Assembly (NCBI GenBank): GCA_947449025.1
Contig: CANFQF010000014.1
Location: forward strand, 1-36,561
From: Comamonadaceae bacterium
GTDB lineage: Bacteria > Pseudomonadota > Gammaproteobacteria > Burkholderiales > Burkholderiaceae_C
DNA length: 36,561 bases
Reading direction: 5' to 3'
Shown: positions 16,916 to 28,999 of the stretch, piece by piece
Numbering within the stretch: position 1 is the first letter of the stretch
Layout: each line of letters starts with the position of its first letter
The notes under the pieces: generated by a model
The model's database searches: none
Told to the model about the DNA's origin: nothing
The model's input: only the letters and a program-made list of their open reading frames with translations
Position numbers and translations under genes: made by a program

Positions 16916-17446
16916 ATGGCCGAACTCGCCACCATTGCCCGCCCCTACGCGGAGGCTCTCTTCCAGGCTAGCCGGGCAGACCTCTCCGCCGCCTCCCAGT
17001 GGCTCGATGCGCTGGGTGCCGTCGGTGCGGACGCGCAACTGCTTCAGTTTGCCGCCAACCCGAAGGTGTCCGACGCGCAGGTGTATGACCTGGTCTCCCA
17101 GGTCGCTGGCGTGTCGCTGCCGGTGGCCGGCCAGAACTTCCTGCGCACCGTGGTCGAAAACGACCGCTTGTCGGCCCTCCCTGAAATCGCCTCCCAGTTC
17201 CGCGCGCTCAAGAACGCGCAGACCGGGACCAGCGACGCGGTGGTCTTCAGCGCCTTCCCCATTTCCGCCGACGACCTGAACACGGTGTCCGCTGCGCTCG
17301 AAAAGCGCTTCGGCCGCAAGCTCACCGTCGCCGTTCGGGAAGACACCTCCCTCATTGGCGGCATTCGCGTGGTGGTTGGCGATGAGGTGCTCGACACTTC
17401 CGTCAAGGCCCGTCTCGAGCAGATGAAGGTCGCGCTCACTGCCTAA
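16916..17446 (+). CDS. atpH: ATP synthase subunit delta (F1)
   Basis: Delta connects the b dimer to the top of the alpha-beta hexamer. The 176-residue product begins [20 protein letters not shown] and ends with the conserved [28 protein letters not shown] segment typical of the family. It starts 15 bp after atpF. Confidence 0.97.
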   Translation: MAELATIARPYAEALFQASRADLSAASQWLDALGAVGADAQLLQFAANPKVSDAQVYDLVSQVAGVSLPVAGQNFLRTVVENDRLSALPEIASQFRALKNAQTGTSDAVVFSAFPISADDLNTVSAALEKRFGRKLTVAVREDTSLIGGIRVVVGDEVLDTSVKARLEQMKVALTA

Positions 17447-17491
17447 TTACGGCCTCGCGCCGCGCAGCAAACACAAGGAAAGGAAAGAGTC

Positions 17492-19045
17492 ATGCAACTC
17501 AATCCCGCAGAGATTTCTGAACTGATCAAGAGCCGCATCGAAGGGCTGGCCGGCACTGCCGACATCCGTAACCAGGGTACCGTGGTCTCCGTGGCCGACG
17601 GTATTACCCGCGTTCACGGCCTGTCCGACGTGATGGCCGGCGAGATGCTGGAGTTCCCCGCCAACGCCAAGGGTGAGCCCACCTTCGGCCTGGCCCTGAA
17701 CCTCGAGCGCGACTCCGTCGGCGCCGTGATTCTGGGCGAGTACGAGCACATATCCGAAGGCGACACCGTCAAGTGCACGGGCCGCATTCTGGAAGTGCCC
17801 GTCGGCCCCGAGTTGATTGGCCGCGTCGTCAACGCCCTGGGCCAGCCGATTGACGGCAAAGGCCCGATCAACGCCAAGATGACCGACGTGATCGAAAAGG
17901 TCGCCCCGGGGGTGATCGCGCGTAAATCGGTGGACCAGCCGGTGCAGACCGGCCTCAAGTCGATCGACTCCATGGTGCCGATCGGCCGTGGCCAGCGCGA
18001 GCTGATCATTGGTGACCGCCAGACCGGCAAGACGGCTGTGGCGATCGACGCGATCATCAACCAAAAGGGTCAGAACATGACCTGCATCTACGTCGCCATC
18101 GGTCAGAAGGCGTCGTCGATCAAGAACGTGGTGCGCTCCCTGGAGCAGGCCGGTGCGATGGACTACACCATCGTCGTCGCCGCCTCGGCCTCCGAGTCTG
18201 CCGCCATGCAGTACGTGTCGGCCTACTCCGGCTGCACCATGGGCGAATACTTCCGCGACCGCGGCCAAGACGCCCTGATCATTTATGACGACCTGTCCAA
18301 GCAGGCTGTGGCTTACCGCCAGGTCTCGCTGCTGCTGCGCCGTCCCCCGGGCCGCGAAGCCTACCCCGGCGATGTGTTCTATCTCCACAGCCGCCTGCTC
18401 GAGCGCGCCGCCCGCGTGAACGCCGACTATGTCGAAGCCTTCACCAAGGGCGAGGTCAAGGGCAAGACCGGTTCGCTGACCGCCCTGCCGATCATCGAAA
18501 CCCAGGCCGGCGACGTGTCTGCCTTCGTGCCGACCAACGTGATCTCGATCACCGACGGGCAGATCTTCCTGGAAACCAGCCTGTTTAACGCCGGTGTTCG
18601 CCCCGCCATCAACGCCGGTATTTCGGTGTCGCGCGTCGGTGGTGCTGCCCAGACCAAGCTGATCAAGTCGCTCTCCGGCGGTATCCGTACCGACCTGGCG
18701 CAGTACCGCGAACTCGCGGCCTTCGCCCAGTTCGCCTCGGACCTCGACGAAGCCACCCGCAAGCAGCTTGACCGCGGCGCACGCGTCACCGAACTGCTCA
18801 AGCAGGCGCAGTATCAGCCCTTGTCGATCAGCCTAATGGCCGCCTCCTTGTTTGCCGTGAACAAGGGCTACTTCGACGACCTCGAAGTCAAGCGCGTTCT
18901 GGCCTTCGAAGGCGGGCTGCACAGCTACCTCAAGGACAAGCATGCTGCCCTGCTGGCCAAGCTCGAGAACGACAAGGCCATGGACAAGGACGCCGAAGCC
19001 GAATTGACCGCTGGTATCCAGGCGTTCAAGAAGACCTTCGCCTAA
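17492..19045 (+). CDS. atpA: ATP synthase subunit alpha (F1)
   Basis: The regulatory nucleotide-binding subunit of F1. The 517-residue length is standard. It has the P-loop GDRQTGKT at 174-181, the [15 protein letters not shown] [12 protein letters not shown] region, [28 protein letters not shown], and the signature [18 protein letters not shown] purine-rich SD (AAGGAAAGGA) precedes the ATG in a 45-bp gap after atpH. Confidence 0.99.
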   Translation: MQLNPAEISELIKSRIEGLAGTADIRNQGTVVSVADGITRVHGLSDVMAGEMLEFPANAKGEPTFGLALNLERDSVGAVILGEYEHISEGDTVKCTGRILEVPVGPELIGRVVNALGQPIDGKGPINAKMTDVIEKVAPGVIARKSVDQPVQTGLKSIDSMVPIGRGQRELIIGDRQTGKTAVAIDAIINQKGQNMTCIYVAIGQKASSIKNVVRSLEQAGAMDYTIVVAASASESAAMQYVSAYSGCTMGEYFRDRGQDALIIYDDLSKQAVAYRQVSLLLRRPPGREAYPGDVFYLHSRLLERAARVNADYVEAFTKGEVKGKTGSLTALPIIETQAGDVSAFVPTNVISITDGQIFLETSLFNAGVRPAINAGISVSRVGGAAQTKLIKSLSGGIRTDLAQYRELAAFAQFASDLDEATRKQLDRGARVTELLKQAQYQPLSISLMAASLFAVNKGYFDDLEVKRVLAFEGGLHSYLKDKHAALLAKLENDKAMDKDAEAELTAGIQAFKKTFA

Positions 19046-19062
19046 GCCGGACGGGACGCAAC

Positions 19063-19929
19063 ATGGCTGCAGGAAAAGAGATTCGCGGCAAGATCAAATC
19101 GGTGGAAAACACCAAGAAGATCACCAAGGCCATGGAAATGGTCGCCGCCTCCAAGATGCGCAAGGCGCAGGACCGCATGCGTGCGGCCCGGCCCTACGCG
19201 GAAAAGGTGCGCACCATCGCCGCCAACCTGGGCAAGGCCAACCCCGAGTACACGCACCCCTTCATGCAGGTGTACGAGTCCAAGTCGGTCGGCTTCATCG
19301 TCGTCACTACCGACAAGGGCCTGTGCGGCGGCATGAACACCAACGTGCTGCGCGCGGTGACCAACAAGTTGCGCGAGCTGCAGTCGGCCGGTCACGGTGC
19401 CGAGGCGGTAGCCATCGGCAACAAAGGTTTGGGCTTTCTCAACCGCATGGGCGCCAAGGTGGTATCGCACGCAACCCAGCTGGGCGATACGCCGCACCTC
19501 GAGCGCCTGATCGGCCCGGTCAAAGTCTTGCTGGACAAGTATTCTGCGGGCGAGCTCAAGGCCGTTCACCTGTGCTACACGAAGTTCATCAACACGATGA
19601 AGCAGGAGCCGGTGATCGAGCAGTTGCTGCCCCTGTCCTCTGAGGCGATGCAAGCCCAGTCCACCGGACCTGGCTGGGACTACATCTATGAGCCCGATGC
19701 CCAGACCGTGATCGACGAACTGCTGGTGCGGTATGTCGAAGCGCTGGTTTATCAGGCCGTCGCTGAGAACATGGCGTCCGAGCAATCGGCGCGCATGGTG
19801 GCCATGAAGTCCGCGACCGACAATGCCGGCAATGTGATTGCCGAACTCAAGCTGGTCTACAACAAGACGCGTCAAGCTGCGATCACGAAAGAACTTTCGG
19901 AGATCGTGGCGGGCGCCGCTGCCGTTTAA
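19063..19929 (+). CDS. atpG: ATP synthase subunit gamma (F1 rotor)
   Basis: Gamma is the central rotor shaft. The 288-residue product starts [32 protein letters not shown], contains [14 protein letters not shown], and ends with the coiled-coil signature [31 protein letters not shown]. Canonical position between atpA and atpD. Confidence 0.99.
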   Translation: MAAGKEIRGKIKSVENTKKITKAMEMVAASKMRKAQDRMRAARPYAEKVRTIAANLGKANPEYTHPFMQVYESKSVGFIVVTTDKGLCGGMNTNVLRAVTNKLRELQSAGHGAEAVAIGNKGLGFLNRMGAKVVSHATQLGDTPHLERLIGPVKVLLDKYSAGELKAVHLCYTKFINTMKQEPVIEQLLPLSSEAMQAQSTGPGWDYIYEPDAQTVIDELLVRYVEALVYQAVAENMASEQSARMVAMKSATDNAGNVIAELKLVYNKTRQAAITKELSEIVAGAAAV

Positions 19930-19934
19930 ATTAG

Positions 19935-21383
<1,449 letters not shown>

Positions 21384-21386
21384 GCC

Positions 21387-21815
21387 ATGACGGACAGTTC
21401 CCACACCATGCGCGTGGACGTGGTCAGCGCTGAGGAGAGCATCTTCTCCGGCCTGGCCCGTTTCGTGGCGCTGCCCGGCGAAGCCGGCGAGCTGGGCATC
21501 TATCCGCGGCATACCCCGCTGATCACCCGCATCCGGCCTGGCTCGGTGCGCATCGAAACTGCCGACGGCGGCGAGGAGTTCGTCTTCGTGGCCGGTGGCG
21601 TGCTCGAAGTCCAGCCCGACGGCGTGACCGTGTTGTCCGACACCGCCATCCGCGGCAAGGACCTCGACGAAGAAAAAGCCAACGAAGCACGTCGTGCCGC
21701 GGAAGAAGCTTTGAAGAACGCCAAGAGCGACATTGATCTGGCCAAGGCCCAGTCGGAGCTGGCCGTTATGGCCGCCCAACTGGCCGCCCTGCGCAAGTTC
21801 CGCCAGAAGCACTGA
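21387..21815 (+). CDS. atpC: ATP synthase subunit epsilon (F1)
   Basis: Epsilon links gamma to the c-ring and can inhibit ATP hydrolysis. The 142-residue product has the N-terminal beta-sandwich ([33 protein letters not shown]) and a C-terminal helical hairpin rich in Ala, Glu and Lys. It starts three bases after atpD. An internal methionine at residue 8 could also serve as start, but the first ATG fits the usual position. Confidence 0.97.
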   Translation: MTDSSHTMRVDVVSAEESIFSGLARFVALPGEAGELGIYPRHTPLITRIRPGSVRIETADGGEEFVFVAGGVLEVQPDGVTVLSDTAIRGKDLDEEKANEARRAAEEALKNAKSDIDLAKAQSELAVMAAQLAALRKFRQKH

Positions 21816-21859
21816 GCGGCCATCACCCGATAAAAACGCGCCCAAAACCAGCGCACTCC

Positions 21860-21890
21860 AAACCCCGGCTGAGAGGTCGGGGTTTTTTTT
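21860..21890 (+). terminator. Intrinsic terminator of the atp operon
   Basis: The stem AAACCCCG (21860-21867) pairs with CGGGGTTT (21878-21885) around a 10-base loop and runs into eight consecutive T residues, 45 bp after the atpC stop. This is a textbook intrinsic terminator. Confidence 0.95.
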
Positions 21891-21970
21891 CGACTGATCG
21901 CGCAGGCAGGGCGGTTTGTCATGCGGCGCTTGGTTTCCCTGGAGTGGATTTCTCGGCACAATTTGCCCCG

Positions 21971-22420
21971 ATGCGTAAAAACCCGTTGCAAGCTGCCAGT
22001 CTGGAAGGCAACGCCGACGACGTCGAGGCGGCCTTCTATGACGCCCTCCAAAACGGCGACCTCGACAAGCTGATGACCTGCTGGGCTGACGAGGACGACA
22101 TCGTCTGTGTCCACCCCGGTGGTCCGCGGGTCGTGGGCGCCACGGCCATTCGCGCCACCTTCGAAGCCATGTTCGCCAACGGGACCATCCGCGCCTGGCC
22201 GGAGCGCGTGCACAAGGTGGAGTCACTGGGCAGTGCGGTGCATCACCTGGTCGAGCGGGTCGAGGTGCATAGCGCCACGGGTCCACGCAACGCCTGGGTA
22301 CTCGCGACCAATGTTTATCACAAGACCGCGCAGGGTTGGCGCATGGTCGCCCACCATGCCAGCCCTGGCACGGCTGGTGATGTGCAAGAGGTCGCCGCCA
22401 GCCCCCAGGTGTTGCACTAG
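21971..22420 (+). CDS. SnoaL/NTF2-like small protein
   Basis: A 149-residue protein of the NTF2-like (SnoaL_3/DUF4440-type) cone fold, a pocket scaffold used by many unrelated enzymes and binding proteins. Seen: helix DDVEAAFYDALQNGDLDKLMTCWADEDDIVCVHPGG, then ATAIRATFEAMF and strand-rich WVLATNVYHKTAQGWRMVAHHAS, where the aligned histidines and tryptophans line the presumed pocket. No SD precedes the ATG; CACAAT at 21957-21962 could be a -10 giving a nearly leaderless mRNA. A GTG at 21944 is an alternative start. The next gene follows in 13 bp, suggesting cotranscription. Function unknown. Confidence 0.85.
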   Translation: MRKNPLQAASLEGNADDVEAAFYDALQNGDLDKLMTCWADEDDIVCVHPGGPRVVGATAIRATFEAMFANGTIRAWPERVHKVESLGSAVHHLVERVEVHSATGPRNAWVLATNVYHKTAQGWRMVAHHASPGTAGDVQEVAASPQVLH

Positions 22421-22433
22421 GGCGGCCATCCGG

Positions 22434-23513
22434 GTGCAGCAGTACCGTGCCCCCATCTGGTTGCCTGGTGGCAACTTGCAGACGATTTGGCCGGCGCTGT
22501 GGAGTCGGCGGGTCGCAGGTCTGCCCATCGTTTATCGGCGTGAACGCTGGACTACGGCGGACGGCGACTTCGTGGATGCCGACTGGCTTGACGACACCTC
22601 CTCACTTTTCAAGGGCACCGTCCCCGCAACAGCGCCTGCACCTGGCGATGCATATGCGCCCCTGTTGGTCCTTTTCCATGGCCTGGAGGGCTCATCGCGC
22701 AGTGCTTACAGCGAGGCTTTCGCCGGCGTCGCACGGGCGCGTGGATGGCGATTCGTCGTGCCGCATTTCCGCGGCTGCAGTGGCGAGATCAACCGTGCGC
22801 CACGGGCCTATCACTCAGGCGACTACGAAGAGGTGGGCGCGATCCTGGCCCGTCTGCGCGAGCGGCACCCAGGACCGCTGCTTGCCGTGGGCATCTCGCT
22901 GGGCGGCAACGCGCTGATGCGCTGGGCGGCTGAGGCGGGAGAGAGCGCTTCCGGCATCGCCAATGGCATCGCGGCGGTGTGCTCTCCGCTAGACCTCGCC
23001 GCTGGCAGCCAGGCGATTGGCCGGGGCTTCAATCGCTGGGTCTACACGCCCTTCTTCATGCGCACGATGAAGCCCAAGGCCCTCGCCAAGCTGGCCCAGT
23101 ACCCGGGTCTGTTCGACCCTCAGGCGCTGGCCGCCGCCCGCGACCTCTATGCCTTTGACGACCTCTTCACCGCGCCGCTTCACGGGTTTCGCAGCGCGGA
23201 CGACTACTATGCCCGCGCCTCCGCGCGCCCGCACCTACACAGGATCCGCATCCCTGCACTGGCCCTGCACGCGCGCAATGACCCCTTCGTTCCGGTACAC
23301 AGCCTGCCGGTCGCGGGTCAAGTCGGCTCCTGCGTTACCCTGTGGCAACCCATCGCCGGCGGGCACGTAGGATTTCCCCGCGGCGCTCCACCCGGCGATG
23401 TGCGGGTGATGCCTGAGGTGGTGACGGATTGGCTTGCGCAGCAGGCGACAGTGGGCGGCGCATCAACGAATTTGCCGGCGCCTGAAATTGAAAGACTTGA
23501 AAGTTCAATTTGA
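22434..23513 (+). CDS. YheT-family alpha/beta hydrolase
   Basis: A predicted hydrolase of the YheT-type alpha/beta hydrolase group, of about 359 residues. N-terminal YRAPIWLPGGNLQTIWPAL is a hallmark of this group. The oxyanion region is LVLFHGLEGSS, the nucleophile elbow GISLGG has serine 155, and aspartate 283 (HARNDPFVP) and histidine 311 (GGHVGFPRG) complete the triad. Natural substrate is unknown; some relatives act on esters. The only usable start is the GTG at 22434, 13 bp after the NTF2-like gene. Its stop overlaps the TTG start of the next gene. Confidence 0.9.
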   Translation: MQQYRAPIWLPGGNLQTIWPALWSRRVAGLPIVYRRERWTTADGDFVDADWLDDTSSLFKGTVPATAPAPGDAYAPLLVLFHGLEGSSRSAYSEAFAGVARARGWRFVVPHFRGCSGEINRAPRAYHSGDYEEVGAILARLRERHPGPLLAVGISLGGNALMRWAAEAGESASGIANGIAAVCSPLDLAAGSQAIGRGFNRWVYTPFFMRTMKPKALAKLAQYPGLFDPQALAAARDLYAFDDLFTAPLHGFRSADDYYARASARPHLHRIRIPALALHARNDPFVPVHSLPVAGQVGSCVTLWQPIAGGHVGFPRGAPPGDVRVMPEVVTDWLAQQATVGGASTNLPAPEIERLESSI

Positions 23514-23908
23514 ATCTCAGCCCCGTCATCGCCATCCACATGACGTTTGCCCTGACCGCCGTCGCTGTGGGGCCAGTTGCCTTGTGGACTCGCCTTGGTG
23601 CGCAGGTCCGCCCGCGCTGGCATCGGGCGTTTGGCTATGCCTGGGTCACTTGCATGCTGGGTGCGGCCCTTTCAGGCCTTTTCATCCGCGATGTGCGGCT
23701 GCCCAATCTCGCGGGCTACACCCCTATCCACTTGCTCATTCCAGTCACGCTCCTAAGCCTATGGCGTGCCTTTCACCACCTGGCCCAGGGCAATGTGCGT
23801 GGGCACCGCCTGACCATGCAGTGGACCTATGTCATGGCCTGCATCGTCACCGGGCTGTTCACGCTCTTGCCTGGACGCTATCTGGGTCGATGGCTATGGA
23901 GCGCCTAG
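23510..23908 (+). CDS. Small DUF2306-like membrane protein
   Basis: A 132-residue protein with four hydrophobic segments and the pattern LHR/WHRAFGYAWVTCMLGAALSGLFI, seen in DUF2306-type predicted membrane proteins; histidines in the helices (HRAFGY, HHLAQGN, GHR) could be functional. The frame begins at a TTG (23510) that overlaps the hydrolase stop (TTGA), with an in-frame stop just upstream; an ATG at 23540 would cut into the first helix. Convergent with mrdA, whose end it overlaps by four bases. Function unknown. Confidence 0.8.
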   Translation: MNLSPVIAIHMTFALTAVAVGPVALWTRLGAQVRPRWHRAFGYAWVTCMLGAALSGLFIRDVRLPNLAGYTPIHLLIPVTLLSLWRAFHHLAQGNVRGHRLTMQWTYVMACIVTGLFTLLPGRYLGRWLWSA

Positions 23909-25929
23909 GGCCTGGCTGTTGCAGCCACGGCCTTGGCCCGCGAGGCGGCTGACGCAGCACCGCCTGCCGCTGGTAGGACCACCGCCGGCGGCCAGGCCGC
24001 TTCTGCGTTTCTTGGCGTGCCGCTGGGCCGGCCAGCAAGACCCTTGCGCACTGCGTCCAGGTCTTCGGCTGTTGGCACCATCCCCTGCAGCCAGTAGTCG
24101 AACACACGCCGCGCGATGGGTGCCGCAGCCACGGCGCCGAAGCCGGCGTTTTCCACCACCATCGCAAGCGCGATTTTCGGATCGTCTGCTGGCGCGAAGG
24201 CGATGTAAAGCGAGTGATCCCGCTGATGTTCTTCCAACTTGGCGGCGTTGTACTTCTCTTTTTGCCCCACGGTCACTGCCTGCGCGGTACCGGTCTTGCC
24301 GCCAGACTCATAGGCCGCGCCGGCAAATACCTGCGCCGAGGTGCCGCCCTGAACCACGCCCACCATGGCGCGCTTGACGATGTCGACATGCTCGCTCTTG
24401 TAGCCCAGGGGCTGGGGCGCCTCGGGCGGCACCGGCTGCACCGTTCGCGAGACCGGATCCTGTGTGCCGATCACCAGCCGAGGCCGGTGCTTGACGCCGT
24501 TGTTCACGAGGATGGCGGTAGCCTGCGCCAGTTGCAGCATGGTGAAGCTGTTGTAGCCCTGGCCGATGCCCAGCGAGATGGTCTCGCCCGCAAACCACTT
24601 TTTCTGCTCAGGCCGCTTGTAGTAGTTGCGTTTCCACTCCTGGCTGGGCAGGACACCCTTGACCTCGCCGACCACGTCGATCCCGGTGATCTGGCCGAAG
24701 CCCAGCGGTGCCATGAAGTCGTGGATGGTGTCCACGCCCATCTCATTGGCCAGGGAGTAGTAGTAGACGTTGCTGGATTTGACGATGCTGCTGAACATGT
24801 CTACCGGACCGAGGCCGGTATCGCCGTGGCTGCGGAACACGTGGTTGCCGAAGGCCCAGGAGCCGTTGTCCTGGATGATGGTGGTAGGGCCTCGCTTGCC
24901 TGTCTCGAGCGCGCCCAGGGCCATGAAGGGCTTGTAGGTGGAGCCGGGTGGGTAGGTCCCACGCAGTGCCCGGTTCAGGAGCGGCTTGTCCAGTGACTCG
25001 TTGAGGGCTTGCCAGTTCTCCTGGTCGATGCCGTCGACGAAGAGGTTGGGGTCGAAGGTGGGTTTGGAGACGAAGGCCAGTACGTCGCCGGTCTTGGGGT
25101 CGAGCGCCACCATCGCCCCGCGGCGGTCACCGTACATCTGCTCGACGAGGTTCTGCAGCTTGATGTCGATCGACAGCATCACGGTGCGGCCAGGGGTGGC
25201 CGGCTTGCTGGCCAGCTTGCGTACTGCCCGCCCACCGGCAGAGGTTTCGACTTCTTCCACCCCCGTCACGCCGTGCAATTGCCGCTCCAGGCTCTGCTCG
25301 ACACCTAGCTTGCCGATGTACTCGGTACCCCGGTAGTTGGCCTGCTCCTCTTCGGGCCATTCTTCCATCGCCTCTTTTTCACCCTGGTTGATCCGGCCGA
25401 TGTAGCCGATCACGTGGCTGCCCAGCTCTCCCCAGGGGTAGCTTCTGAAAAGACGGGCGCGAATGTCCACGCCGGGGAATCGGTAGCGTTGGGCGGCAAA
25501 GCGCGCGACCTCTTGGTCGGTAAGCTTGGTGCGGATCGGAATGGACTCGAAGTTCTTGAATTCCTCGCGCAGCTTCTTGAAGCGCTTGCGGTCGCGCGCC
25601 TGGATGTCGAGCACGGTGGCCAGTTCATCAATCACCGCATCCAGCGGGGCCTTGATGCGCGCAGGGTTGATTTCCAGCGTGTAGGCCGAATAGTTGGTGG
25701 CCAGGACGATCCCGTTGCGGTCCAGGATGAGGCCGCGGTTGGGCACGATGGGCACGACCGCGGTCCGATTGGCTTCGGCCTGCTCCTCCAGGTCCGCGTG
25801 GCGCCAGACCTGGAGCCACAGTAGGCGCAAGACCAACAGCACGAAGCACACCAGCACGACGAGGCTCGCCGCCGTCACCCGGTGGCGGAAGCGGGAGATA
25901 TCGGCGTCGACGTTGCGCAGCGGTGTCAT
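23905..25929 (-). CDS. mrdA: Penicillin-binding protein 2 (elongation transpeptidase)
   Basis: PBP2 is the D,D-transpeptidase of the elongasome, cross-linking peptidoglycan in the lateral wall. The 674-residue protein has a cytoplasmic N-terminus, one membrane helix at about 21-40, a dimerisation domain (VPNRGLILDRNG near 62-73), and the transpeptidase motifs SxxK at S330-K333 (GSTYK), SxN at 385-387 and KTG at 545-547. The C-terminal 60 residues are Ala/Pro-rich. It follows mreD by 25 bp in one operon. The partner rodA, often next in relatives, is not downstream; a convergent gene is. Confidence 0.97.
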   Translation of the reverse strand: MTPLRNVDADISRFRHRVTAASLVVLVCFVLLVLRLLWLQVWRHADLEEQAEANRTAVVPIVPNRGLILDRNGIVLATNYSAYTLEINPARIKAPLDAVIDELATVLDIQARDRKRFKKLREEFKNFESIPIRTKLTDQEVARFAAQRYRFPGVDIRARLFRSYPWGELGSHVIGYIGRINQGEKEAMEEWPEEEQANYRGTEYIGKLGVEQSLERQLHGVTGVEEVETSAGGRAVRKLASKPATPGRTVMLSIDIKLQNLVEQMYGDRRGAMVALDPKTGDVLAFVSKPTFDPNLFVDGIDQENWQALNESLDKPLLNRALRGTYPPGSTYKPFMALGALETGKRGPTTIIQDNGSWAFGNHVFRSHGDTGLGPVDMFSSIVKSSNVYYYSLANEMGVDTIHDFMAPLGFGQITGIDVVGEVKGVLPSQEWKRNYYKRPEQKKWFAGETISLGIGQGYNSFTMLQLAQATAILVNNGVKHRPRLVIGTQDPVSRTVQPVPPEAPQPLGYKSEHVDIVKRAMVGVVQGGTSAQVFAGAAYESGGKTGTAQAVTVGQKEKYNAAKLEEHQRDHSLYIAFAPADDPKIALAMVVENAGFGAVAAAPIARRVFDYWLQGMVPTAEDLDAVRKGLAGRPSGTPRNAEAAWPPAVVLPAAGGAASAASRAKAVAATARP

Positions 25930-25954
25930 GGGCCAGGCTCGGGGGGCTCGCCCG

Positions 25955-26473
25955 TCACAGGGGGCGGGTGTCGTCCTGGTCAGGTGCCCGGCGCTGAGGC
26001 GCCAGGAGCAGCACGTTCATGACGGGCCACAGCGCTGCTTCCAGCACCGGGGCCAGAACCCGCATCCAGCCCGGAAAGCTGCCATCGGCAGCCAGGCGAA
26101 TGGTCATCTCGATCGCATGCGCCGCGGCCAGCAAGGGAAACACCTGGATGGCCTGCGAGGGAACGGTGAACCACAGCAGACGCCGGTGGACCGTGATCGC
26201 AAAGAAAGACAGCGCGGTATAGGCCAAGGCATGCTGTCCCAGCAGCGAGGTCAGGTGCACGTCCATCGCCAAGCCGAAGGCGAAGGCCGTGGCGATGCCG
26301 ATGCGCAGGGGCTGGTGCACATTCCAGAACACTAGGACCAGGGCCAGCAGGTCGGGCATCCAGACCTGGCGGCCCAGAGGAAGCATGTTGACCAGCATCG
26401 CCGCGAGCAGGCTGCCCCAGATGAACCAGGGGTTGGCCGGCAGCAGCAACTCCTTGCCGCGACGCATGATCAT
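25955..26473 (-). CDS. mreD: Rod shape-determining protein MreD
   Basis: MreD is an inner-membrane elongasome protein. The 172-residue product has about five hydrophobic helices, begins MIMRRGKELLLPANPWFIW and contains RPLRIG-like HQPLRIGIATAFAFGLAMDV, a conserved MreD stretch. The ATG overlaps the mreC stop (ATGA), which supports coupling; a second in-frame ATG lies six bases downstream. Fits the mreBCD-mrdA order. Confidence 0.95.
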   Translation of the reverse strand: MIMRRGKELLLPANPWFIWGSLLAAMLVNMLPLGRQVWMPDLLALVLVFWNVHQPLRIGIATAFAFGLAMDVHLTSLLGQHALAYTALSFFAITVHRRLLWFTVPSQAIQVFPLLAAAHAIEMTIRLAADGSFPGWMRVLAPVLEAALWPVMNVLLLAPQRRAPDQDDTRPL

Positions 26474-27396
26474 TTACGGACTCCTCGGCGCTGCGTTGGC
26501 TGGGGGGTCTCATCGGCGGGGGGCCGGGCCGGCAGCTGATCGCCCAGCGGCTTGAGCACCATCACATGACGGCCGCGGCTCACGCCTGCCTTGGGCTGGA
26601 TGTAGATGCGAGCGAAGGCCGAGTCGGTGCGTCGCTCGACATGGGCGACGGTGGCCACCGGCAAGCCCGGGGGATAGACGCCATCCACCCCGCTGGTGGT
26701 CAGCAAGTCGCCGACTTGCACATCGGCGTTGGCGGCCATGTAACGCAGCTCCAGCGAGCCCGGGTGGTGAGATACCGGGTCGCCCTGGGCCACGCTGCGT
26801 CCGCCAGTGCGCACATTGAGGACGGGGATGGACTGGTCGCGGTCCGTGATGAGGGTGACCTCGCTGATCAGCGGGTGGACCCGGGTCACTTGACCGAGTA
26901 CGCCGTCCTCGTCAATCACCGGCGAGCCCCGTTCAATCTGGCTGCTCATACCCTTGTTCAAAATGACCTTGCGGGTGTAGGGATCGGCTGCCTCAAAGAG
27001 AATTTCCGCAGCGATCGCCTGCGTGCCCAAACGCTCACGCAGATCGAGGAGTTGGCGCAGGCGGATATTTTCTTGTGTCAATTCCTCGACCTGATTGGCC
27101 TTGAGTGCCAGGCCCGTGAGCTTGTCCCGTGTCGCGGCCTGCTCGGTCTGAGCGCTGGACAGCGACTGGAAATAGTCGCCTGCGCCCTCGGCGAGACGCA
27201 CCGGCTGGAGTGCCAGCCAGCGTACCGGTGCGATCATGGCCGACACAACGGCGCGCAGGGGGTCTGCCACGCCGAAGCGCATGTCTGCGACCATCAGGAA
27301 CAGCGCCAAGGCACTGAACACAATCAGCTTGGACAGGGCCGAAGGCCCCTGCTTGAAGAACGGCGGCGGGGTCCTGTCCAGCGTACCGAGCGGCAT
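26470..27396 (-). CDS. mreC: Rod shape-determining protein MreC
   Basis: MreC is a periplasmic scaffold activating PBP2. The 308-residue product has a cytoplasmic N-terminus (PPFFKQGPSALSKLIVFSAL), one membrane helix at about 22-40, a coiled coil from about 75 to 118, and the beta-barrel region with KVILNKGMSSQIERGSPVI and DGVLGQVTRVHP. A Pro-rich tail ends the protein. It follows mreB by 18 bp and overlaps mreD by four bases. Confidence 0.96.
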   Translation of the reverse strand: MPLGTLDRTPPPFFKQGPSALSKLIVFSALALFLMVADMRFGVADPLRAVVSAMIAPVRWLALQPVRLAEGAGDYFQSLSSAQTEQAATRDKLTGLALKANQVEELTQENIRLRQLLDLRERLGTQAIAAEILFEAADPYTRKVILNKGMSSQIERGSPVIDEDGVLGQVTRVHPLISEVTLITDRDQSIPVLNVRTGGRSVAQGDPVSHHPGSLELRYMAANADVQVGDLLTTSGVDGVYPPGLPVATVAHVERRTDSAFARIYIQPKAGVSRGRHVMVLKPLGDQLPARPPADETPQPTQRRGVRK

Positions 27397-27414
27397 CGCT
27401 GTGGTTCCCGCGGC

Positions 27415-28587
<1,173 letters not shown>

Positions 28588-28599
28588 TCACCCGAAGGC

Positions 28600-28627
28600 A
28601 GGATAATACCCGATCGCCCGATGACAA
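28600..28627 (-). promoter_or_regulatory. Promoter candidate for mreBCD-mrdA
   Basis: On the minus strand TTGTCA (28627-28622) and TATCCT (28605-28600) are 16 bp apart, giving a start near 28594 and a leader of about 135 nt that contains the hairpin at 28487-28504. The -35 is 5/6 and the -10 is 4/6 of consensus, so moderate support. Confidence 0.4.
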
Positions 28628-28685
28628 CCGGCCCGTTCCGGCGTGGAATTGCTCCGATTCGGGCTTCTTTTTCAGTCTTTTTCCG

Positions 28686-28985
28686 ATGGCTCTCACCCCC
28701 GACGACATCCGCCGAATCGCTCACCTGGCCCGGCTCGAATTGGCCGAGCCCGAACGTGATCGCATGCTGGCCCAGATCAACGGCTTTTTTGGCATCGTCG
28801 AGGCGATGCGTGCGGTGGATACGACCGGCGTGGAGCCCTTGGCCCATCCGGTGGCCGCCTTTCAGGAGGTCCATTTGCGCTTGCGCGAGGACCGGGCCAG
28901 TGAGCCGAACCAGCGCGAGGCCAACCAGCGCAGCGCACCGGCCGTCGAGCGGGGGCTGTTCCTCGTGCCCAAGGTGATCGAGTGA
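28686..28985 (+). CDS. gatC: Asp/Glu-tRNA amidotransferase subunit C
   Basis: GatC is the small stabilising subunit of the GatCAB amidotransferase that converts misacylated Glu-tRNA(Gln) or Asp-tRNA(Asn) to the correct amide form. The 99-residue product begins [19 protein letters not shown] and contains [26 protein letters not shown], the family signature. The frame is open upstream to 28494 but the conserved start is here. The leader just before it is pyrimidine-rich, with no SD visible. First gene of gatCAB. Confidence 0.95.
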   Translation: MALTPDDIRRIAHLARLELAEPERDRMLAQINGFFGIVEAMRAVDTTGVEPLAHPVAAFQEVHLRLREDRASEPNQREANQRSAPAVERGLFLVPKVIE

Positions 28986-28999
28986 GCCGGGGCGACTCC

